This document shows, piece after piece, positions 1-9,734 of a stretch of DNA of 64,000 nt. A program made the translations under genes and the position numbers. The DNA is from Ustulina deusta (lineage: Eukaryota > Ascomycota > Sordariomycetes > Xylariales > Xylariaceae). The notes below the pieces were generated by a model. That model was not told the origin of the DNA, made no database searches, and worked only from the letters and a program-made list of their open reading frames with translations. The stretch's first letter is position 1, and every line of letters begins with the position of its first letter. The DNA is taken from positions 496,001 through 560,000 of the forward strand of contig JAJNNX010000007.1 of assembly GCA_023159155.1 (NCBI GenBank), in the 5' to 3' direction.

Positions 1-249
1 AGCACGATAACACGACATCCCACTATCTCCCCGCCTGCGATCAGCTCAGACCACATAACACCCTCACATATCATTCCGACAGCTTGGGACCTAATAAACG
101 AACAAGCAATCAATCAATCACGCACGCAAACAATCCTCCAGACAATTAGCCAGGAGAAACTTGCATCAGCAGACAAGCGATCAATCCAATCCAGCCGAAA
201 CCATCCACATCCACCGCAGTAGAAAGCGACACGAGGAACAACCGCCAAG
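1..249 (+). promoter_or_regulatory. Leader/promoter of the Rcf2 gene
   Basis: No coding signal is seen here. The last ~170 bases are A/C-rich with repeated CAAT words and no in-frame interruption signals, which looks like a 5' untranslated leader leading into an AAGATG start context. The promoter proper probably lies partly outside the window. Confidence 0.4.
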
Positions 250-954
250 ATGAAGATCATCAGCCCCGAAGAAGAGCGAGCGCACTACAACACGGTGCTC
301 AAGGGCGGTTTCGTCGGCGGCTCGCTGGGGCTCGGGATCGGGGTTCTCGGCATCGTGGCAGGGATGCGGCGGTATCCGGCGGTGCGGACGCTGACGCTCC
401 CGTTCCGGGCGTTCCTGGTGACGTCGGTGGGCACGTTCGGCGCCATCGTCAACGCGGAGCGCCACTCCAACGCCTTCCACCTCGCCAACAACCCGATGCA
501 TTTCTACCGCGACCAGGCGTCGCGCGACTACGACGCCCTGCGGTCGCAGGAGACGTCGTGGCAGCGCTTCCGCCAGTGGGGCGAGACGAACCGCTACAGC
601 ATCGTCTTCGGCTCGTGGGTCGTCGCCATGGGCATCGCCCTGGGCATGGTCAGCCGCAACCGCTTCCTCAGCACCTCGCAGAAGCTCGTCCAGGCCCGCA
701 TGTACGCCCAGGGCCTGACCCTCGCCGTCCTCGTCGCCTCCGCCGCCTTCGAGACCGCCGACGCCCGCCAGGGCAAGGGCCGCTGGGAGACCATCATGGT
801 CGTCGACCCCGACGACCCCGAGCACAAGCACATGATCGAGAAGCGCATCCACAAGGAGGAGTACCAGGGCCAGGACCTCTGGCGCGACATGGTCGCCGCC
901 GAGGAGCGCCGCCTCGCCGAGCGCAAGAGCGACGTCGCCCCGAAGACGGAGTAA
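250..954 (+). CDS. rcf2: Respiratory supercomplex factor 2 (Rcf2/HIG1 family)
   Basis: This intronless 234-residue protein matches fungal Rcf2, an inner mitochondrial membrane protein that associates with cytochrome c oxidase and III-IV supercomplexes. Four hydrophobic stretches are visible (about residues 17-37, 56-75, 118-138 and 152-172). The last pair forms the HIG1 domain, with the QARMYAQ-type signature at about 148-154. The N terminus begins MKIISPEEE and has no cleavable presequence. Length is close to yeast Rcf2 (about 224). The ATG lies in a good context (AAGATG). Third codon positions are almost all G or C, unlike most neighbours. It is convergent with the kelch gene. The family and role come from known biology; the assignment is from sequence pattern only. 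Confidence 0.85.
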   Translation: MKIISPEEERAHYNTVLKGGFVGGSLGLGIGVLGIVAGMRRYPAVRTLTLPFRAFLVTSVGTFGAIVNAERHSNAFHLANNPMHFYRDQASRDYDALRSQETSWQRFRQWGETNRYSIVFGSWVVAMGIALGMVSRNRFLSTSQKLVQARMYAQGLTLAVLVASAAFETADARQGKGRWETIMVVDPDDPEHKHMIEKRIHKEEYQGQDLWRDMVAAEERRLAERKSDVAPKTE

Positions 955-962
955 AAAAAACG

Positions 963-984
963 CCCCCCCCCCCCCCCCCCCCCC
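963..984. repeat. C homopolymer (22 C) just after the rcf2 stop
   Basis: An uninterrupted run of 22 C starts 8 bases after the TAA stop of the Rcf2 gene. On the transcript it would be a poly-C tract at the beginning of the 3' UTR. Exact length may be affected by sequencing error. Confidence 0.85.
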
Positions 985-1352
985 GCCCTTTGGGGCGGAA
1001 TCATCATCATCGGCCCCGAAACCGGGAATCACGAGCGAGCGAGCGGCAGGCAGAATCAAGCTTCCCTTTGTGTCTACCTAGAGAGAGGAGGGGAAGAGAG
1101 AAAAAAAGAGACCCTAGACCGACACATAATCGACCTAGTTGCATCATAAATGGGCTTCGCGGGGGATTTGTTTAGAAGGCGGGGCGGTCGGTTGTTAGAA
1201 ATTCGCTCAGCAGGCATTGTTTAAAATGACGAGATCATCGATATCCGTGGTGCTTCTTGATTCGAATAGATGGAAATCATGCATCCCAGGCGTTCCGGTT
1301 CGGGTTGGTTTTTTTTTTTTTTCCGAGTTCTCTCTCTTTTGTACACTTGCCC

Positions 1353-1380
1353 GTCAGTCTGTCAGTCTGTCAGTCTGTCA
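1353..1380. repeat. 8-bp tandem repeat, 3.5 copies
   Basis: The unit GTCAGTCT is repeated perfectly 3.5 times in the intergenic region downstream of the Rcf2 gene. It is a simple microsatellite. Confidence 0.85.
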
Positions 1381-1861
1381 CCCTTCCAATCCTACAAGGA
1401 GAAGGGCGGGTTCTAAACGCATCGGGAGGAAGAATGTTAGAGCTGGGCTGGTTGGTGAAATCAACGGTAGACAAAAAAGGTCTAATGAATAATCAAATTG
1501 AAGATTACATGTAATACCTACATGGCCCGAGGCAGTTTTTTTTATTCAAAAAGTGACTCCCCCATGTTTGATTAGCATCCGCGCAGACCCAAGAGTTTGA
1601 TATACCCATTTTTACAAAAAATGCCAACACTATCACTTCCCAGAAGCAACCGACAGCAATGATTAAGCGGCACCCCATCGCCGGCCGCAACCCCCGCTAT
1701 ATATGCTCTCAGTGTAACCTAAAAGAAAGAGGATTAAACCGGTTAATCGTGATCTCGTAGCAGTTGCGTTTTCCGCTCCCTCCTAATCGTACACATCTGT
1801 CCTACAACCGAGAAATTAGACTGCAACTGATAAGAGGCAACCGAACCCGTGCCTAGGTCCG

Positions 1862-3418
1862 TTACACCTCGATGGTGAAGTGGCTGATCTGCGAATAATA
1901 TGCGTGGACGGCGAGCTCGAGTATCCAGGCATCGCTAAAGACCTCGACGCCGTCGAAGCCGCCGATCATCAGCAGCCGACTGTCGTGTAGCACCGTGCCG
2001 TGGTATCCTCTGCCGGTGGGCGGCAGACCGTAGACGTGCCGCTTATCCCAGGACATAGTGACGAGGTTCAACAGGAGTACGTCGTCGGAGTATTCGGAGC
2101 CGTCGTGGCCACCGATGATGAACAGATACGACCCTACGAGAGTCGAGGTATGCGAGAGCCTTCGGTACTGGATAGGAATTTGCACGGGCTTCCAGAGTTG
2201 AGCATCCACGTCGTACACCCAAACATCGTTGAAGCACTCGCCACCGTCGGATCCACCGTAGATGATCAGCTTGCTGCCGACCATGTTTGCTGTGTGATAA
2301 CCACGGGCCCTGGGTTTGTTCACCCCGGCTCCCACGTCACTACTGCCTCCATCCACGCTCTTGTCCGGCCCTGACACCAGTCTCCAGCTCATTTTACTCA
2401 TGTCGGAGACGTCGAGACGCCAGATGTCGTTTAGGGCGCGGACACCGTCGCCACCTCCAAAGACGTATATGCCGTTCTTATGTAGACAGGCGGTGTGAGC
2501 GCGGCGCGCGCTTGGTACTTGTTCGCCAATGATTCGCGGTTTGTGCCACCTGAAGTTCATAGTATCTAGTACGTACACATCATTACAGTAGGCTGGACCA
2601 TCGCCACCTCCAAATACTACCAGCTTCTTGCCCACAGCCGTGCATGTCATTGCTCGTAAGGGTATTGGCACGTCGCCTACGACGTTGGGCATACTCCAAT
2701 GAAAGGAGTCAGCATCCAAGACATACAGATCGTTGAAGCAAACCCGGCTGTCACAACCTCCAAATACAAATACGCTGTTGCCCACTAGAGTTGTGGTGTG
2801 GGCCCGCACGGGCTTGTGCGGTGCTCCAGACACGGGTGCACGAGACCAGTACATGCCAGACGAGGGCGCCGCGAGGACATCAGCTGCAGTTGAAGGGTCT
2901 TGGAGGGGTGGAAACGCTGTATGAACTGCCCGTGGCTGTCGTGAGGACGTTGTCGGTTTTCGAGGTGCCGTCGAGCTCGGGATAGCTAACGAGGAGGCCT
3001 TGGAAGCTATGGCGGACGTTGATCGCATTACTGAGGGGCGGCGAGACTCAGGCTCCTTACCCTCGGTCGAGGATGCGGCGGGCAACTCATTCGGAGGGTC
3101 ACCATTACGCCGTAAGGTAGGCATGGGAGCCGGGGCGGTCTGGGGTGGAGAGGCGTAGGCAGATTTAGAGGCGACGGATTGCGAACGTTGGCGTATGGAA
3201 GTTTCGGATGCCTTGCGTCTGCTGCTCGGTGGCGGGCCGCCATTGCTCGTGCTTTGGCTCTTGGAGGCGAGGTGGCCCGGCGTATGGCTCCGGAGGGGAG
3301 GAGGGGTTCGGTCGGACGCCTCACCTCGAGTCGCAGACTCGGATTCAGCTATCTTCTGCGAGCGTACGGTGCGTGACCGGCTACTGGAGGAAGAGGCGTG
3401 AGACCGCGAGTCAGACAT
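1862..3418 (-). CDS. Kelch-repeat protein with Ser-rich N-terminal tail
   Basis: The 518-residue single-exon protein has two parts. Residues 1 to ~190 are low-complexity (Ser, Pro, Arg, Ala) and probably disordered. Residues ~200-505 carry six kelch-type blades, each with a GG doublet preceded by hydrophobic residues and followed by N-D-hydrophobic and a conserved W (for example VFGGCDS, VFGGGDG, IYGGSDG, IIGGHDG, MIGGFDG). This should fold as a beta-propeller for protein-protein contacts. The start MSDSRSHASSSSS is the first ATG of the frame; the frame stays open upstream without another good ATG. Fungal kelch propellers act in polarity, signalling or ubiquitin ligase recruitment, but nothing here says which. 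Not assignable to a named orthologue. Confidence 0.8.
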   Translation of the reverse strand: MSDSRSHASSSSSRSRTVRSQKIAESESATRGEASDRTPPPLRSHTPGHLASKSQSTSNGGPPPSSRRKASETSIRQRSQSVASKSAYASPPQTAPAPMPTLRRNGDPPNELPAASSTEGKEPESRRPSVMRSTSAIASKASSLAIPSSTAPRKPTTSSRQPRAVHTAFPPLQDPSTAADVLAAPSSGMYWSRAPVSGAPHKPVRAHTTTLVGNSVFVFGGCDSRVCFNDLYVLDADSFHWSMPNVVGDVPIPLRAMTCTAVGKKLVVFGGGDGPAYCNDVYVLDTMNFRWHKPRIIGEQVPSARRAHTACLHKNGIYVFGGGDGVRALNDIWRLDVSDMSKMSWRLVSGPDKSVDGGSSDVGAGVNKPRARGYHTANMVGSKLIIYGGSDGGECFNDVWVYDVDAQLWKPVQIPIQYRRLSHTSTLVGSYLFIIGGHDGSEYSDDVLLLNLVTMSWDKRHVYGLPPTGRGYHGTVLHDSRLLMIGGFDGVEVFSDAWILELAVHAYYSQISHFTIEV

Positions 3419-3432
3419 GGCGTAGTCGGTGG

Positions 3433-3747
3433 TTAGCGAGCTGGCGGGTCTATTCGCATTACCGCCTTTGTGATTGCCGTCAAGAGGTTCCCGAAGCTCG
3501 CCGGCTCAATGCGGGCAGCAGGGATACCAGGTTCGACGGTAGTGAGGAGAGGATTGAGTGGTGTGCCGGATTCTTGGGTCCATGTGCTCGCGATTCGTCT
3601 GGCTACGGCCCCGAGATTATCGAAATGACCGAGATGCGGATTTGCTAGGGTGTCGATCTGAGAGGTTGACCAACGGGTGAACAGTGTAGCTATGGATATG
3701 CCAGGTCGAGAACGAAGCCAAGGGTTGAAGTCAGGGGGTGTCGGCAC
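3433..3747 (-). CDS. Possible 104-codon upstream ORF in the kelch gene leader
   Basis: A 104-codon ATG-initiated frame ends 14 bases upstream of the kelch ATG, on the same strand but in another frame. Its composition (W, P, R-rich, mixed hydrophobics) looks more protein-like than most random frames. It could be a regulatory upstream ORF on the same mRNA, a first exon whose splice I cannot resolve, or chance. No family is recognised. Confidence 0.25.
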   Translation of the reverse strand: MPTPPDFNPWLRSRPGISIATLFTRWSTSQIDTLANPHLGHFDNLGAVARRIASTWTQESGTPLNPLLTTVEPGIPAARIEPASFGNLLTAITKAVMRIDPPAR

Positions 3748-4950
3748 TTATATGGCAATGTGTGTCTGAGTACGCTTTTTTCGACAAAATGCGAGGGAGT
3801 CGACAAGGATTGTGGGCGGATCATGCAGATTTGCTGGCGTACACGTACATATACAGCTGTATGATCAAGGATCCAGTCGCGTGCTGCCTGCTTTTTTGTT
3901 TTTGGAATTCGACGAAGAGCGGAAGATGAGCTAAAGGTGTCGAGATCGGAAGGACATATCTATCATTGCACCACAATCTTCATGAAGTACCTAGGTAAAC
4001 GTATAGGCCAGGTACCTGGGTAATGGGAGTTATTAGGAGGCTGTCGTGCCTCGCTATGACCCCTGCATGAGATTGATTGTAGTACGTAGGAGAAATCACC
4101 GAGGGGAAGAAGAGACGAGCTAGTGTACCTGGGTAGGTAGACTAAGTCCTTAGCGGAAGTGGGGATAGCCCCCGCATATCGACCAATTACATAAGCTTGG
4201 GAGGGACCTGCGGCAGTGAAAGGATGTACCGGTATTTACGATTAACTATTCCGTTGAATACCGTATTATTAACAATGCCCTGGATTAGGTACCAGGAGGT
4301 ATCTACTGTTGGATATACCTATAGTATTTATGGAGTTACCGGTAAGTAGATCTTTTGTATGATTATACACAATATACCTAGTACCTACCTACTTACCTAT
4401 GACTTATGTATAGGTACCTGCTAGCTGTCAATAATGGTTTTAGTGGCTTCGGTACCTAGTAACTGTGCACAGCGGTGGTGGTTGTAATTTCTGATAATAA
4501 CAATTTTTGATGCTCTAGAAGACGGTTATAATTTTTGGGGCTAGATAACTCATAACCTGCATACAACCCTCCAGTTCATCCTTCAAGAATGGTAAAGCTA
4601 GCTACCAAGGTAGGTAACCTAGGGTACCTACTCTGAGCACAGAGCGCAAAGAAAGTCGCGCCACAATTTGAATGAGGTAACCAGTAAATAAACCCCGTAC
4701 TACTAAATTAGGTAAGTTTGAAATGTTGCGGGACCCATTTTGAGTGAAGACTGCACTGAGATTGATGGAAACAATGGACCTCGATTGGTGAAAATCGCTG
4801 TGCCAACAAAAATTCGGGACCTCTCAGAAAAACTCCCAAATGAAATAATGTCTGGATCTTGAAGACTCCATTTATCATCACTTCAGGGCAAACCAGAGAC
4901 AACTGCTGTAAATATCCAGCCAATCCAACAACGATAATCTGTCCATCACC
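3748..4950. promoter_or_regulatory. Divergent promoter region, kelch gene / Dus3
   Basis: This 1.2-kb region between the divergent kelch and Dus3 genes is AT-rich and has no supported gene. It is crowded with short palindromic words of the TAGGTACCTA type (around 3990-4020, 4130, 4380-4450, 4605-4630), which recur in other intergenic spaces of the window. Confidence 0.5.
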
Positions 4951-7212
4951 ATGAACGAATCGGAACAGCCCGAGTCTGCTGCAGCGGCTGACGTTCGCAC
5001 CCGTGTCGCGTCTGAGACCAACGAGCCGTCATATAAGCGACAGAAGCTCAGCCACAACGCAACCACAGACCAACGCGATCGAAGACATGGCATTGCACCT
5101 ATAAAACCAGAGTGAGTTTGCTCTCGAAAACGATGCTTTTGACCTCGCCGCCTAACAAGTTGCCCTAAAGGTACCTCATTTCGTTGGAGGTTGAAGACGT
5201 TGCTGATGATGATGCCGCCGAAGGTGCCGTCGCTGCTGATAGCAATGTCGCCGGAAAGCCAGACCGACAAGGCGGCGGTGGCAAAAAGGGGAAGAAGAAG
5301 CAGAAGGGGCAGAATCACAACCGCTCATTCGGTAACTTTGAAGACTCGCTGCGGCTCTGTAACAGTCGTTTCTTGAGCAATGAATTCTCTCCCAAGCTGT
5401 GCAAATTCGGCGAACGATGCAACATGTGCCATGATATTCGCGTATACCTCGCCGAGGGTCGGCGCTCCGACCTCGAAACCCTCGATGGAAAGTGCCCCGT
5501 CTTCGAGAAATACGGCCACTGTCCATCCGGTTGGAAATGCCGTTTTGTCAAGAGCCATTCAAAGGAGATCCAGCATGAAGACGGGCGAAAAGAACTCGTG
5601 CTCATTCAAGAAGGCGATCAGTCAGAGATCGATGATAATCAGGACGCGAGACCCGGCGTAGTAAATGTTGCATCGGCCGATATCAAGTGGGATCTCGCAC
5701 GGAAAAAGGTTGTGCTCGAACAATCCGAGGCTTACATAAAATGGCTCGACAAGAACTCGGAGATCACACATAAAATCTATAACAGGAAGCAGGACACGGA
5801 GGATGCCCCGGCGGACACTAATGAGCTCGAAGAACTCAGGGCTCAGTTCGTGGATCCTCCATTTAAGGCTTCTGAGAAGCGGAAAATATACTTTGGGCGA
5901 GAGACGCCCGTTCTTGCACCGCTTACAACCCAAGGCAACCTCCCCTTCCGAAGACTTTGCTGTGATCTCGGTGCTCAGATCACGTACTCTGAAATGGCAA
6001 TGAGTCTGCCTTTGATCCAGGGTCAGAAAGGCGAATGGGCTCTCATGAAGACTCACGAAAGCGAACTGGCCCCTCCTCGCTTCACACCAGAGAATAGCAA
6101 GGTTGTTGAAGGTTATGACAACTCCAAAGATCTCAAGTGGGGAGCGCAAATATCTGGCAATCAGGCATGGGTAGCCATGAAAGCCGCAGAGGCTTTGACA
6201 AAATTCCTACCTCATCTTCGGGTAATCGATCTCAACTGTGGTTGCCCGATTGACCTAGTTTTCCAGACCGGAGCCGGGTCTGGGCTTCTTGATACGCCGA
6301 ACAAGCTAGAAAAGATGGTCAGAGGCATGAACGCCGTTTCCGGCGAAGTGCCCATCACGGTGAAGCTCCGGACGGGTATCCGGGACGGCAGACCCACGGC
6401 CCAACGAATTATTGAAAGGCTGGCCTTCGGCAATGCCGACTTTCGGGATCGATTGGGTGCACCTGGAACGGCAGCCATGACACTGCACGGGCGCAGTAGG
6501 CAGCAACGATACACTAAAAAGGCTAACTGGGAGTACATTGCAGAGTGTGCGGCGCTGATCCAATCATACAAGGACAAGAAACATGATCTTACAGATACGG
6601 CCAGGGAGCCCGACGAGAGCACGCAGGCAAATACATCAGATGGCAGGATTTACTTCATCGGGAACGGCGACTGTTACTCGCACATAGACTATTTCGATCA
6701 TATCGATAACGCCAAAGTAGACTCGGTCATGATCGCGCGAGGAGCTATGATAAAACCATGGATCTTTGAGGAGATTGAAAAGGGGCAGTACCTCGACAAG
6801 TCGGCATCCGAACGACTTGGCTACGTCGAGAAGTTCGTCCGCTACGGACTGGAGGCCTGGGGCAGCGATGAAATCGGCCTCGGCCACACACGACGATTCT
6901 TATTGGAATGGCTGAGCTTTACTTGCCGATACATTCCGATTGGCCTCCTAGAACACCTCCCTCCAAATCTTCAAGACAGGCCTCCCAAGTACAGATGCCG
7001 CGACGACTTGGAGACTCTGCTCGCTAGCACGAACTACAAAGACTGGATCAAAATCACGTAAGTGTCATCCATCTACGGCAAGGGCCATATAGTCGACGGA
7101 GTAGGCATTTCTAACTTGTCCCAGCGAGATGTTTCTGGGCCCTGCCCACCCGAACTTCACATTCCAGCCGAAGCACAAATCCAACAGCTACGAGATCGAT
7201 GCGGAGGGTTAA
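4951..7212 (+). CDS. dus3: tRNA-dihydrouridine(47) synthase Dus3
   Basis: Three exons (4951-5111, 5171-7057, 7125-7212; GTGAGT and GTAAGT donors) give a 711-residue protein. An acidic and Lys-rich N terminus is followed by two CCCH-type zinc fingers (about residues 126-180; [11 protein letters not shown], then [16 protein letters not shown]). The FMN-dependent Dus barrel runs from about 295 to 620, with the catalytic Cys in the NCGCPIDL motif near 409. Dus3 reduces U47 in the variable loop of cytosolic tRNAs. The last exon supplies the typical [11 protein letters not shown] and [10 protein letters not shown] tail, which confirms the second splice. The first splice joins KPE to YLISLEVED, also Dus3-like. 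Family length and zinc fingers separate it from Dus1, Dus2 and Dus4. Confidence 0.93.
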
Positions 7213-8016
7213 ACCCCAAATATGAAGGAGAGTCGGATTCGGCTAAACTCTAAGAATGCCGTGCCTGGATTCTCATACATGTAGATGAATAGATAGCGAT
7301 AGAAAGTCTAGGTAGTAAATAAACAAGAGCTCAACCCCCAATATGGTATAAATGTGCAGATGGTGATGTGATATCTTGGAATCAATGACCTCATGTGGTG
7401 GCTTGGTTAGTCTAGGTATTTGTATTACCGAGATTTGCGAATCATTTACAGATTTTTACAGATAAGAGGGCGTTTGTTGCTATGAGCTTTTACCATGAGC
7501 TCTCAGTCATCCAAAGAGTTGATCAACTGATATCAATTCCGCCTTGAATTCGTACCTCCAAAACAGAGCATTGCTCTTGTACTTATCGAGGTTTATTTCC
7601 CTAACGGTACTCAGCTGCCTAGTTCCAATTCCGGTCGGGACCTGTCGGGACCTGTCGGCGCGAGAAGGCTAAGCCACAACTGCGAGCAATGACGTAGCCC
7701 CCAGCTTGCATCCAGCTAGCTGTCCCGCTTATGGTACAGCTCAGCTCAATCAATATCGTCACCCAGACAGGCCACCTTCCCTTAAATCAACCCAAGCTCT
7801 TTAAAAGCTGCCACCAGCGCCATCACAACCTGCTGTGACCTCTTTTGTTTTCCCCGTCACCCACCGCAACTCACAACACCCAGCCATCGACGTAACAAGG
7901 CCTCTTCTTCTTCCTTGAACCACCCCACCCACCTGCAACTTCGATAGCTCAGGCTACCACCCCGCACCGCACCCTTTAAAGGGACGAGATCGAGATACGC
8001 CGTATCATCGCCGACC
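7213..8016 (+). promoter_or_regulatory. Promoter region of the BAP31-like gene
   Basis: No gene is seen. An imperfect 10-bp direct repeat with CGGGACCTGT units sits near 7633-7660. The final ~200 bases become C/A-rich after a CTTTAAAAG element near 7800, like a TATA-type core followed by a long untranslated leader. The Dus3 3' UTR occupies the left part. Confidence 0.4.
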
Positions 8017-8992
8017 ATGACGCTCTACTACACTCTCGTATGTGTTGCCGCCCTCGCCCGACATCCTCTCTGTGCCATTCTCCGGCCATACCACTGCCAT
8101 GGATCCGCTGACGCTGTACACTCAGGTCTTCCTGCTCCTCGTAGCAGAGATGGCGCTCTTCATGCTGCTCGTCCTCCCGATGCCGTTTGCTATGAAACGC
8201 CGCATGTTTACGTACGTCATCCCGCCGACTAGAAAGAGATGCCATTCCGGGTCTCTCGACTGCCACCGCATTGCCTTGCCTTATCTTGCATTGCTCGCTG
8301 ACTCTGTTCCTCCTAGCTTCCTCTCCGAAAACCCCATCATTGCCAAAATCCAATACGGCATGAAGATCACGTTCATCTTTATCTTGATTCTCTTCCTTGA
8401 CAGCGTTAACCGCGTCTATCGTGTCCAAGTCGAGTTGGCACTCGCGACTGATACAAGCAAGGGTGGAGCGTTAGTGTTACCCCGTTCTCCTTCAACAGAC
8501 TCCTCTGCTGTGTGGCCTCTTCATTTGGCATCCGGTTTGGTTCGCGGACCTTACCATATCTCCTTGTCGAGGACACTTCCAACTGCTGAATCTTGGCTAA
8601 CTATGACACTTTGCAGCGCTGTGATGGGCCACGAGCGACTCGAAGTGCAAGCCCGCAAGTTCTACAGCCAGCGAAACATGTACTTGTGCGGCTTCACACT
8701 GTTCCTATCACTCATCCTAAACCGAACATACATAATGATCTTGGATATGCTGCGTCTCGAGGAGAAGCTCAAGCAGTACGAGGGTACGGATAAGAAGACC
8801 AAGGAAAGCGAAAAGCTCGCCGTCGCCGGCAAGCCTGGTGAGATCGCCCGCCTGAACCAGGAGATCGAGAAGCGCGACCGCGATATCGCGACCCTCAAGA
8901 AACAGGCCGAAGGTCTCTCTCGCGAGTATAACAACCTGTGCGACAAGTATGGTGAGACGCAATCTCCCGCCGGTACCCGCAAGGAAAAATAG
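8017..8992 (+). CDS. BAP31/Yet family ER membrane protein
   Basis: Four exons (8017-8037, 8126-8211, 8317-8469, 8617-8992) encode 211 residues. Three membrane helices are visible (about 5-25, 42-62 and 100-122), followed by a Lys/Glu-rich coiled coil to about residue 200 and a basic RKEK end. This is the layout of BAP31 and yeast Yet1/Yet3, ER proteins involved in export and quality control of membrane cargo. The first exon is only seven codons (MTLYYTL), and all splices restore one continuous family-like frame (PFAMKRRMFTFLSENPIIAKIQ). The last intron uses a GTTAGT donor and a CTAAC branch site. It is convergent with the DUF1479 gene. Confidence 0.92.
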
Positions 8993-9734
8993 GCGGCTTC
9001 CGTTTGCCTCGCTCGAACACGACGGGACCCTTTCATCACAATGGCATTTAGCAATCTTGTCCAGATTGATCCTTCTGGTCGGCGTTCAAGTCTTTGGGCC
9101 GGCCTGACGTGTGTATTAAGGGTTTCTTTTGCGCATTTCATGTGATCGGATGGAGGACCTTAAAGAGAGTAATGCAGGAGCGTGTTTGGCGTAAAAAAAT
9201 ACTGCTGGAGTTGAGCTGTCTAGTTTTATAGGGTGATCCTCATGGGGGTTATAGAGAGACCAACATGGGATAAGCTTGTATGCTCCTGGAAGAGCACCCT
9301 ATGCATATTATACGAAGTGAAATGACATTTGTCGGCCTAGTCAACCACGGCCGTGAAGCTATGCAGTTCATGCTGTCTTCTCCTGCTGTGCTCGCGTGGA
9401 TAGTGTGATAGTCGGCAGCGTTACATTAGTCTCCGGTCTAGGAAACGAATACTCTATCCCTATCCCATAAGCCCAGTCATTATAGAACTCCGAACCAACC
9501 ACCAACCAATCAATGAAAATCACCAGCAAATTAGCGAGCTCCTCTGTACCTCACCAGCTTCGACCACCTACCCGCCTACACGAGACAGCAGGAATCATAA
9601 AATCTAGCTAACCTATAGGTACCTACCTTACCCACTACTACCTAGTTATTCATCAACTGATCGCAACGAATAAACCCCCCCCCCCCCCCTTCCCCCCTTT
9701 ATTTTTTTTTCTTTTTCTCTTGGCTCCTCACCAC
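8993..9734. other. Convergent 3' intergenic region
   Basis: No gene is seen between the two convergent stops. It contains TAGGTACCTA-like words (9611-9645) and a 15-base C run (9675-9689) followed by a pyrimidine/T-rich stretch just before the DUF1479 stop codon. Confidence 0.6.
9675..9689. repeat. C homopolymer (15 C)
   Basis: A run of 15 C, shortly followed by a further C-rich stretch and T runs, lies 46-60 bases beyond the stop of the minus-strand DUF1479 gene. On that transcript it reads as a poly-G tract in the 3' UTR. Confidence 0.85.

Larger units (their letters stand above)
955..1861. other. Convergent 3' intergenic region with simple repeats
   Basis: This lies between the stops of the Rcf2 and kelch genes. 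It starts with six A and a 22-base C run (963-984), and contains a T run near 1309-1322 and an 8-bp tandem repeat at 1353-1380. The rest is AT-rich 3'-UTR-like sequence. No gene is supported; the short open frames are not protein-like. Confidence 0.6.

Noticed and set aside
181..1059. Long minus-strand frame (292 codons) opposite the Rcf2 gene
   Set aside because: It is a shadow of the GC-rich Rcf2 coding sequence; Gly/Ala/Asp/Val-rich with a poly-Gly run from the C homopolymer.
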